Assembly (NCBI GenBank): GCA_902783235.1
Contig: CACZQG010000324.1
Coordinates: 1-7,178, forward strand
Origin: an uncultured Ruminococcus sp.
GTDB taxonomy: Bacteria; Bacillota; Clostridia; Oscillospirales; Ruminococcaceae
DNA length: 7,178 nt
Reading direction: 5' to 3'
Position 1 is the stretch's first letter. Each line of letters opens with the position of its first letter. Positions 1 to 5,754 of the stretch are shown one piece after another. A program made the translations under genes and the position numbers. The notes below the pieces were generated by a model, which made no database searches, was not told the DNA's origin, and saw nothing but the letters and a program-made list of their open reading frames with translations.

Positions 1-1
1 A

Positions 2-769
2 GTTTATATGCATGGGACTGGCGAGTCTCTTGTTAATCCTACACTTCCTGATATGATAGATACTCTGAAGAAACGTAATGTCACAGATTCGATAGATCTT
101 ACAAGTAATGCAGCTTTATTGGAGCCTGAACTGGGAATAAAGCTGGCTAAAGCCGGACTAGACCATCTTCATATTTCTGTAGAAGCGCTTTCGAGCGAAG
201 ACTATTATGCTATCACGGGAAGAAAAGTGGACTTTGAGAAATTTGTGGATAACATACATTTTTTCTCGGAGCATAGAGAAAAATGCAGACTTACTATAAA
301 AATCGCAAGTGCCAGTATAAAAAGTGAATCAGATAAAGAAAAATTCTTTTCGGTATTCAGTCCGTTATGTGATGAGATATTTATAGAAAATATCCATCCA
401 ATATGGCCTAAATTTGATTTTGGAGATAGTATCAAGGCAGGCAGCGGTTCTGCTGGACAGTATGGACAGGAAATAAAAGAAAAAAGGATCTGTCCGCAGA
501 TTTTTACAGTTTTAGCTGTAAAATGTGATGGAAGTGTTTCACCGTGCAGCGTTGACTGGGACAATGAAATAGCGCTTGGCAATATACATAAAGAAACATT
601 ATATCAGATGTGGAATGGAGATAAGCTTCGTGAATTGAGATTAGGGCATTTAGAAAATGGAAGAGATCAGTTTAAAGGCTGTTCTCACTGCGGATTGCCC
701 AAGTATTCTTGTAAAGATGATCTCGAACCGTATGCTGATGAATTAGCTGAAAGAATAAGAAAGGAATAA
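2..769 (+). CDS. Radical SAM/SPASM domain protein, 5'-partial (C-terminal about 255 aa)
   Basis: The frame is open to the left edge (Val-Tyr precede the Met at base 8), and the radical SAM CxxxCxxC motif is absent, so that Met is internal and the N-terminus lies upstream. Numbering from the Met at base 8, the GTGE at residues 3-6 matches the SAM-binding 'GGE' strand of radical SAM enzymes, and HISVEAL (55-61) is a typical mid-barrel strand. The C-terminal part is SPASM-like: C162-x12-G175-x4-C180, an extra C173, then C225-x2-C228-x6-C235. The final CX3C pair of the full SPASM consensus is missing. Proteins of this shape ('CDGSVSPCSVDW', 'LGNI', 'MWNG') often occur in glycan or peptide modification loci, where they are presumed to modify a sugar or peptide by radical chemistry. 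The substrate cannot be told. The gene ends 5 bases before the next start, so co-transcription is likely. Family is sure, function open. Confidence 0.9.
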   Translation, partial: VYMHGTGESLVNPTLPDMIDTLKKRNVTDSIDLTSNAALLEPELGIKLAKAGLDHLHISVEALSSEDYYAITGRKVDFEKFVDNIHFFSEHREKCRLTIKIASASIKSESDKEKFFSVFSPLCDEIFIENIHPIWPKFDFGDSIKAGSGSAGQYGQEIKEKRICPQIFTVLAVKCDGSVSPCSVDWDNEIALGNIHKETLYQMWNGDKLRELRLGHLENGRDQFKGCSHCGLPKYSCKDDLEPYADELAERIRKE

Positions 770-774
770 AAAAC

Positions 775-1911
775 ATGAATAAATTAGATGAAATATTTGA
801 TATGAGAGTTGCTAATCCACCGTTAGATCTTTCTGAATTTATGAAAACGCAGAAAGAGAAGACTATTCTGCTTTACGGAGCAGGAGCTTTCGGAAGTGAA
901 AATTTGGAATTGTTCCGCCGTTATGGAGTAGAACCATTTGCTTTTCTTGATAGAAATGCGAAACCGGATATGAAAAAAATGGGAATACCGGTTTATCATC
1001 CGGATGATCCTAAATTATCATCTGAGATCAGAGAAACAGCGTATGTATATATTTCCATAACTCTTCCTAAACATATAATGTCCGGAATACAGAAGGATCT
1101 TATGGGATTTGGGTATAAAAACGTGTCACCTGTTCAGATAATTACAGCACATCAGGTTCGCTATGATGATGTAAAAGATGAGAATCCTGATTCTGAGTAT
1201 TTTTCATCAAGAAAGGAAAAAATCGAAACAGCTTTCGGACTTATGAATGATGATGAGAGCAGAGAAACTTTCCTCTCATGTGTGAAAGGACACCTGCTTC
1301 GAGACTATTCATCATATGTTGAAACTGATTCACCATGCCAATACTTTGATGCAGGTGTTAAGCTGGAAAAAGGATTTGGCGGATTTGTAGACTGCGGAGC
1401 ATATAACGGTGACAGTCTTGAAACGATTTTAAAGTATTGTGACAGTATAGAAACTTATATTGCATTTGAACCGATATTAGATAACTTTGCAATGCTTTCT
1501 GAAAATAGTAATAAGTTTGCTGATAAGATAGGAAAAGGATTTTTATATCCGTGCGGAGTATCAGACCGTACAGGTGTAGAAAGATTCAGTATTGCAGCAA
1601 GCAGCAGTGCGGTAGATGAAAATGGTGAGCTTTTACCAATTATCAAAATGGACGATGTTTTAAAGAACGTTCCGGTCACATTTCTTAAAATGGACATTGA
1701 AGGTTCTGAGCCAATGGCGCTTAGAGGTGCTTCTGAGCTTATCAAAAAGTACAAACCTGATCTTGCAATATCGGTTTATCATGCAGCAAATCACTTCTGG
1801 GACATACCGTGTATGATACATGAGCTTGTACCGGAATATAAATTTTACCTGCGTTCACATACACCTGCTTCTTTAGAATCAGTATTATATTGTACCTGTA
1901 TATCAGATTGA
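775..1911 (+). CDS. FkbM family SAM-dependent methyltransferase with N-terminal Rossmann-like domain
   Basis: This is a 378-aa two-domain protein. The N-terminal half (about 28-125) begins ILLYGAGAFG (31-40), a glycine-rich nucleotide-binding loop followed by 'FAFLDRNA'. This resembles the small Rossmann domains found before methyltransferases and sugar-modifying enzymes in clostridial glycan loci. The C-terminal half (about 195-375) is an FkbM methyltransferase: GGFVDCGAYNGDS (202-214) is SAM-binding motif I, 'YIAFEP' is the acidic end of strand 2, and MDIEGSE (306-312) is the family signature. FkbM enzymes O-methylate sugars or natural products, so a glycan hydroxyl is the likely acceptor here. 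The start is supported by AAGGA at 761-765, inside the end of the previous gene. The next gene follows after 31 bases. The fold call is strong; the substrate is inferred only from the neighbouring glycosyltransferase. Confidence 0.9.
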   Translation: MNKLDEIFDMRVANPPLDLSEFMKTQKEKTILLYGAGAFGSENLELFRRYGVEPFAFLDRNAKPDMKKMGIPVYHPDDPKLSSEIRETAYVYISITLPKHIMSGIQKDLMGFGYKNVSPVQIITAHQVRYDDVKDENPDSEYFSSRKEKIETAFGLMNDDESRETFLSCVKGHLLRDYSSYVETDSPCQYFDAGVKLEKGFGGFVDCGAYNGDSLETILKYCDSIETYIAFEPILDNFAMLSENSNKFADKIGKGFLYPCGVSDRTGVERFSIAASSSAVDENGELLPIIKMDDVLKNVPVTFLKMDIEGSEPMALRGASELIKKYKPDLAISVYHAANHFWDIPCMIHELVPEYKFYLRSHTPASLESVLYCTCISD

Positions 1912-1930
1912 AATAGTGGCATCTAATTAT

Positions 1931-1936
1931 GAGGAG
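1931..1936 (+). promoter_or_regulatory. Ribosome binding site of the glycosyltransferase-methyltransferase gene
   Basis: GAGGAG lies 6 bases before the ATG at 1943, in the 31-base gap after the FkbM gene. It is one of the clearest Shine-Dalgarno sites in the window and fixes the start. The gap shows no terminator hairpin and no convincing promoter, so transcription probably continues through it. Confidence 0.7.
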
Positions 1937-1942
1937 TAAAGT

Positions 1943-3475
1943 ATGTCTGAAATAATTGAAATTGACACAAAAGATATTGATATATCTGAATTCGGAAACA
2001 GCATCTATCAAAACCGTTCTGATTTAGCGGTTATTACCAATAAAAAGTATAATAGTGATGTTACTATATGTGTTCAGGCGTATAATAACATTGAAAAGAC
2101 TAAAAGATGCGTTGAAAGTGTTTTAAAATATACATCTAACATTGATTATGATTTGATTCTTGTTGATAATGGCTCAAATGATGGAACTTTTGAGTATTTT
2201 AAGAGTGTATGTTTTGAAAAAATGGCTGTTATAAGATTTACAGAAAACCATGGAGCATTTATACCGCAATTATTTATTGGATATGAACTGTTCTCTAGAT
2301 ATACTGTTTTTTTGACAGATGATGTAATTGTTACCAAAAATTGGCTTAAGAATATGCTGATAATTGCTAAATCTAATCCACAAATTGGAATTGTAAATCC
2401 AATGTCATCAAATGTATCCAATATGCAGGATCCGGGCATTGTTTTTTCATATTATGAAGAAATGCAAAAAAAAGCAGCTGATTATAATATTTCTGATCCT
2501 AAAAAATGGAATGAAAGATTGAGAATAATCACATTAGGTGCATTATATAAAAAAGAATGTTTATATGCTAAAGGATTACCAATTTCTGATGTTGGATTTA
2601 GTCATAGTTTTTCAGATGATGATATAACATTTCGTGTTCGTAGAGCAGGTTACAAAGCAATTCTTGCCGGTGATACATGGATACACCATGATGATGATAA
2701 AAGTAATCTCAGTCCTGAAAAGCTTCAAAAAATGAATGAAGATCTTGCTATAGGTCGTCAAAACTTCCGTGATAAGTATTTCGGAATAGATGCATGGGAC
2801 GATGTTAATAATTTTATTCCCGAGTATTTAAGTGCACTTAAAGTAACAAGCAAAACCGAACGTGCGAGAGTCCTTGGTATTGACGTCAGATGTGGGACGC
2901 CAATTCTTGAAATCAAAAATGCACTGCGTAAATTTGATATTTTTGATACAGAATGTTCGGCGCACACTGTTGATGCAAAGTATACGATAGATCTCCAGAC
3001 TGTATGCGGAGCATCTAATGTTTTCAGCGGAAGCATCAATGGGTTCAGTGAGAGCTTTGAACAAAACGCATTTGACTATATTGTTATCGGAAATGATATT
3101 AATACATACAGTGATCCGTTCAGGATATTAAAATCAGCATATAAATTGCTTAGAACAAATGGACAGCTGTTTTTCTCTTTGCATAATACAAATAACATTT
3201 TCAATTTTGCATATTCTATCGGATTGACAAGTATGCGTGATACATCTCATGCAATAGACTATACTGTTGAGGAAATTCTGGAACAGCTGATGCAGCAGGG
3301 ATATAATGTAAAATTTATTGCAGCAAGAGGATTTGAGGTCGGCGTTGTAAGTCAGGAATTGTTAAGCAATGTTAATCTATGCTTTGACAGGCTTCCGATA
3401 AATGACAAAAGTGAAACTATGTATAGACTTACATCAGAACATTATTATTTGGTTATCGATCGAGAGGAAAATTGA
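1943..3475 (+). CDS. Fusion: family 2 glycosyltransferase + class I methyltransferase-like domain
   Basis: This is a 510-aa cytoplasmic protein with no signal peptide or membrane helix. Residues about 39-255 form a GT-A glycosyltransferase of family 2: TICVQAYNN (41-49), LILVDNGSNDGT (71-82), a DD pair in FLTDDVIVT (123-131) where the metal/nucleotide-sugar DxD normally sits, SDDD (224-227), and WIHHDDD (246-252) in the acceptor/catalytic region. After a charged linker, residues about 305-500 look like a class I SAM methyltransferase. The motif I region is RARVLGIDVRCGTP (307-320), and 'FDYIVIGNDINTYSDP' followed by 'LLRTNGQLFFSLHN' matches the usual 'FDxV...EHxxDP...LLxPGG' pattern. Motif I is degenerate compared with the common E/D-x-GxGxG, so catalysis by this domain is uncertain. 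The protein probably adds a sugar to a surface glycan or glycosylated substrate and may couple this to methylation. The 5' portion is clearly more AT-rich than the 3' portion. The stop is one base from larE. Confidence 0.88.
   Translation: MSEIIEIDTKDIDISEFGNSIYQNRSDLAVITNKKYNSDVTICVQAYNNIEKTKRCVESVLKYTSNIDYDLILVDNGSNDGTFEYFKSVCFEKMAVIRFTENHGAFIPQLFIGYELFSRYTVFLTDDVIVTKNWLKNMLIIAKSNPQIGIVNPMSSNVSNMQDPGIVFSYYEEMQKKAADYNISDPKKWNERLRIITLGALYKKECLYAKGLPISDVGFSHSFSDDDITFRVRRAGYKAILAGDTWIHHDDDKSNLSPEKLQKMNEDLAIGRQNFRDKYFGIDAWDDVNNFIPEYLSALKVTSKTERARVLGIDVRCGTPILEIKNALRKFDIFDTECSAHTVDAKYTIDLQTVCGASNVFSGSINGFSESFEQNAFDYIVIGNDINTYSDPFRILKSAYKLLRTNGQLFFSLHNTNNIFNFAYSIGLTSMRDTSHAIDYTVEEILEQLMQQGYNVKFIAARGFEVGVVSQELLSNVNLCFDRLPINDKSETMYRLTSEHYYLVIDREEN
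3462..3470 (+). promoter_or_regulatory. Ribosome binding site that sets the larE start
   Basis: GAGAGGAAA lies just upstream of the ATG at 3477, inside the last codons of the glycosyltransferase gene. An in-frame ATG at 3402 would add 25 residues that are only the out-of-frame reading of the previous gene's tail and do not resemble LarE. The site therefore supports the start at 3477. Confidence 0.65.
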
Positions 3476-3476
3476 A

Positions 3477-4334
3477 ATGGATAGCTTAAAATATGAATCG
3501 CTTTTGATGAATATTAGAAAATATGAAAGTATCGCTGTGGCTTTTTCCGGAGGAGTCGATTCCACATTGCTGCTGAAAGCGGCACATGATGAACTGGGTG
3601 AGCGAGCTGCGGCGATAACTGTCGAATCTTCTGTTTTATCTCAGAGTGAAGCGCTTGAGGCAGAAGAATTCTGCAAACAGTATGGCATAAGGCATATAAT
3701 AATGAATTTCGATGTGCTCAGTATACCGGAGTTTTCAAAAAATCCAAAAGATCGGTGCTATCATTGCAAAAAAGCATTGTTTTCAGAAATTAAAAATACT
3801 GCTATGAAAAATGGTTTTTCTGTCGTTGCAGAAGGCGAAAATGCCGATGATGTGAATGATTACAGACCGGGTATGAAGGCAATCAAAGAGCTTGATATAA
3901 AAAGTCCTTTAAAAGATGCCGGACTGACAAAAGCTGATATTCGCATGATCTCTCATAAACTTGGATTATCGACATGGGATAAGCCTTCGTATGCTTGCCT
4001 TGCGACAAGGATACCTTATGGAGAATTGATAACAGACGAAAAGCTGAAACAGATCGAAAGATCAGAGCAGTTGTTGCATTCTTTAGGATTCAGACAGACC
4101 AGAGTAAGAATGCACGGCGATCTTGCAAGGATAGAAATAATTCCGGAACAGTTTGAACAGATCATAGAACCGGAAATAAGATCACAGATCGATAAAGGAT
4201 TAAAAGAATATGGTTTCAATTATGTTAGCATTGATATTAAAGGCTATCGAACCGGCAGTATGAATGAAGTGCTGAAAAAAGAAATAAAAATATGGAGGAA
4301 TAAAAATGGCTTGTTTTCTTGTACCAGCAGCTGA
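3477..4334 (+). CDS. larE: LarE, ATP-dependent sulfur transferase for nickel-pincer nucleotide cofactor synthesis
   Basis: LarE is a PP-loop pyrophosphatase that adenylates the carboxylates of pyridinium-3,5-biscarboxylic acid mononucleotide and replaces them with thiocarboxylates. The 285-aa protein has the PP-loop SGGVDS at 24-29, GENADDVNDYRPG at 120-132, and the block around WDKPSYACLATRIPYG (167-182). C174 corresponds to the sulfur-donating Cys176 of Lactiplantibacillus plantarum LarE. RCYHCK (93-98) supplies two more cysteines, C94 and C97. From memory of the L. plantarum protein these positions are not Cys there, whereas LarE enzymes with all three use a [4Fe-4S] cluster to carry the sulfur instead of sacrificing a cysteine. 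This is probably the cluster type. The start at 3477 follows the family N-terminus. The last 29 bases overlap the next gene, and the tail after 'GYRTGSMNEVL' is unconserved-looking. Family assignment is near certain; cluster type is inferred. Confidence 0.95.
   Translation: MDSLKYESLLMNIRKYESIAVAFSGGVDSTLLLKAAHDELGERAAAITVESSVLSQSEALEAEEFCKQYGIRHIIMNFDVLSIPEFSKNPKDRCYHCKKALFSEIKNTAMKNGFSVVAEGENADDVNDYRPGMKAIKELDIKSPLKDAGLTKADIRMISHKLGLSTWDKPSYACLATRIPYGELITDEKLKQIERSEQLLHSLGFRQTRVRMHGDLARIEIIPEQFEQIIEPEIRSQIDKGLKEYGFNYVSIDIKGYRTGSMNEVLKKEIKIWRNKNGLFSCTSS
4294..4298 (+). promoter_or_regulatory. Ribosome binding site of the first small membrane protein
   Basis: GGAGG lies 7 bases before the ATG at 4306, within the 3' end of larE. 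This strong site inside another gene shows that the overlapping reading frame starting at 4306 is really translated. Confidence 0.75.
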
Positions 4335-4692
4335 GGCTGTGATAACAACGGTAGCTGAAAAAGTTATTAAACACGGAGAAAAAAAGGAGGAGACAGGGAA
4401 GCTTCGTTTTTCAGATAAACTCAAATGGCTTAACGGTATGCTTTGGGGCGGTTCCGGACTTCTTGCGTTTGAACACATATGGCACGGAGAGGTCGTTCCA
4501 TATTTTCCGTTCTTGACTAATGCTTCAGATCCTGATGACCGTGCGGAAATGCTACATGAAATGATGACATCAGGTGTTGCAATGGCTGCATTGGTAACAT
4601 TGGTTTGGGTCGGAATGGTCATAATATCGAGCAGACTTGAAAAACGCATCCCAGCCTTGAAAGAAAAAACGGCAGAGGAGGGACAGATATGA
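4306..4692 (+). CDS. Small membrane protein of unknown function in the lar operon (128 aa)
   Basis: I do not recognise a named family. The gene is real: it has a strong Shine-Dalgarno site, sits inside a tight operon, and shares 29 bases with larE and 4 with the next gene. Residues 1-21 are fairly hydrophobic and followed by a charged stretch (22-40). A first likely membrane helix spans about 41-60 and contains WGGSGLLAFEHIWHGE (47-62), with Glu56, His57, His60 and Glu62 grouped at its end. A loop with Asp75, Asp77, Asp78 and MLHEMM (82-87) leads to a second clear helix at about 88-108, followed by a basic tail. The His/Glu clusters could bind a metal, and the setting between larE and larB suggests nickel delivery or a membrane tether for cofactor assembly. 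Both ideas are inference. It is not recognisably an ABC, ECF or NiCoT transporter component. It shows local resemblance to the protein encoded immediately downstream. Confidence 0.85.
   Translation: MACFLVPAAEAVITTVAEKVIKHGEKKEETGKLRFSDKLKWLNGMLWGGSGLLAFEHIWHGEVVPYFPFLTNASDPDDRAEMLHEMMTSGVAMAALVTLVWVGMVIISSRLEKRIPALKEKTAEEGQI
4678..4683 (+). promoter_or_regulatory. Ribosome binding site of the second small membrane protein
   Basis: A purine-rich GAGGAGGG-like run just upstream of the ATG at 4689 lies within the end of the preceding gene. With the ATGA stop/start overlap at 4689-4692, it points to coupled translation and roughly matched output of the two small membrane proteins. Confidence 0.65.
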
Positions 4693-5003
4693 CATTGCTT
4701 ATAACTATTATTTCTGCTGTAATTGTTACGGTTATCTGGTATTCAAACGAAAAAGCAAGAAATATGAAGATCGGTGTACTCTGTTTTATGTTTTGGGGAG
4801 CTTCACTTATGTGGCTTGTTGATGCCGTAGTGGAATATCTTGAAATAGGTGCGGATTATTTTACTCCGGAACCTATGGATATGCTCAATGATACGTTTTT
4901 AGGTGTTTCCGTGATAGGACTTGCTATTACAGTTTGGACCATAATGCTTATAATCAAAGACCCAAATGGGATTGTACGTAAAAAGCTGAAAAAAAATGAA
5001 TAA
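4689..5003 (+). CDS. Small three-helix membrane protein of unknown function in the lar operon (104 aa)
   Basis: No named family is recognised. Three hydrophobic segments are plain: about 2-18, 27-48 and 70-89. The second holds WGASLMWLVDAVVEY (36-50), with acidic Asp45 and Glu49 within or at the edge of the membrane. A short loop, YFTPEP (57-62), then MLND (65-68), precedes the last helix, and a lysine-rich tail ends the protein, suggesting a cytoplasmic C-terminus. Several features line up with the upstream 128-aa protein: WG(A/G)S then D/E nine residues after the Trp, ML(N/H)(D/E), and a final helix with a Trp 18-19 residues after that motif. The two may be diverged duplicates working as a heteromer. 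The start overlaps the previous stop (ATGA), and the end overlaps the larB start by 8 bases. A role in nickel or cofactor handling is guessed from position only. Confidence 0.85.
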   Translation: MTLLITIISAVIVTVIWYSNEKARNMKIGVLCFMFWGASLMWLVDAVVEYLEIGADYFTPEPMDMLNDTFLGVSVIGLAITVWTIMLIIKDPNGIVRKKLKKNE

Positions 5004-5754
5004 TACATATATAAATGCTCTGCTGAAAAAAGTAGCAGAGCATAAAATTTCGATTGAAAAAGCTGCTTTGGCGATAAAAGCAGCACCGTTTGAAGAACTG
5101 GGTTTTGCTAAAATAGATACTCATCGTAAAATAAGGAATGGAGTACCTGAAGTTATTTATGGGGCAGGCAAGTCGGCTGAACAAATTTTGCAGATATGTG
5201 AAACTATGAAAAATAATGGACAGGAACAGATACTCATTACGAGATTATCTGAAGAAAAGGCAAAAGAAATAAGTTCTTCATTTAAACTTGATTATAATAA
5301 TATTGGAAATATAGGTCTGATCGGCGAACCACCCAATCCGGACGGAATAGGCAAGATAGTTATCGCAACAGGCGGAACAAGCGATATGTATGCTGCGGAA
5401 GAAGCAGCATTTACAGCAAAAGCGCTTGGCAATGAAATAGTGTGTCTTTATGACGTTGGTGTTGCCGGACTTCACAGGCTGCTTGCACATATAGACGAAT
5501 TGATGTCTGCGAGTGTTGTTATCGCAGTTGCCGGCATGGAAGGAGCGCTTGCAAGTGTTGCTGCCGGACTTGTTGATTGTCCTGTTATTGCAGTTCCTAC
5601 GAGTGTAGGATATGGAGCATCATTTGGCGGCTTGTCAGCACTTTTGTCAATGCTTAATTCCTGTGCAAGCGGTGTAAGTGTTGTTAATATTGACAATGGC
5701 TTTGGAGCAGCTTATCAGGCAAATATGATAAATCATATAGGAGAAAGAAAATGA
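4996..5754 (+). CDS. larB: LarB, NaAD carboxylase/hydrolase for nickel-pincer nucleotide cofactor synthesis
   Basis: LarB performs the first step of NPN synthesis. It carboxylates the pyridinium ring of nicotinic acid adenine dinucleotide and hydrolyses the phosphoanhydride, giving pyridinium-3,5-biscarboxylic acid mononucleotide and AMP. The 252-aa protein has a normal family length. The N-terminal region carries LGFAKIDTHRKIRNGVPEVI (35-54). The C-terminal PurE-like domain has ATGGTSD (124-130), DVGVAGLHR (153-161), VAGMEGALASV and a PTSVGYG loop. C223 in LNSCASG followed by NIDNGFG matches Cys221 of the L. plantarum enzyme, which bonds covalently to the substrate ring. The start overlaps the previous gene by 8 bases and has no good Shine-Dalgarno site, only an A-rich run, so translation probably depends on re-initiation after the upstream gene. 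No transmembrane segment or export signal is seen; it should be cytoplasmic. Confidence 0.96.
   Translation: MNNTYINALLKKVAEHKISIEKAALAIKAAPFEELGFAKIDTHRKIRNGVPEVIYGAGKSAEQILQICETMKNNGQEQILITRLSEEKAKEISSSFKLDYNNIGNIGLIGEPPNPDGIGKIVIATGGTSDMYAAEEAAFTAKALGNEIVCLYDVGVAGLHRLLAHIDELMSASVVIAVAGMEGALASVAAGLVDCPVIAVPTSVGYGASFGGLSALLSMLNSCASGVSVVNIDNGFGAAYQANMINHIGERK
5739..5744 (+). promoter_or_regulatory. Ribosome binding site of larC
   Basis: AGGAGA lies 6 bases before the larC ATG at 5751, within the last codons of larB. The larB stop overlaps the larC start (ATGA). Confidence 0.7.

Noticed and set aside
8..10. ATG at base 8 as the true start of the radical SAM gene
   Set aside because: The frame is open further left, and the essential CxxxCxxC motif would be missing, so this Met is internal.
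205..582. Minus-strand frames opposite the radical SAM gene and similar ones opposite the other genes
   Set aside because: They lie wholly within well-supported plus-strand genes, show no recognisable domains and have no ribosome binding sites.
3402..3476. N-terminal extension of LarE from an upstream in-frame ATG
   Set aside because: The 25 extra residues are the out-of-frame reading of the glycosyltransferase C-terminus, have no good ribosome binding site and do not look like LarE. The ATG at 3477 has a site and the family N-terminus.
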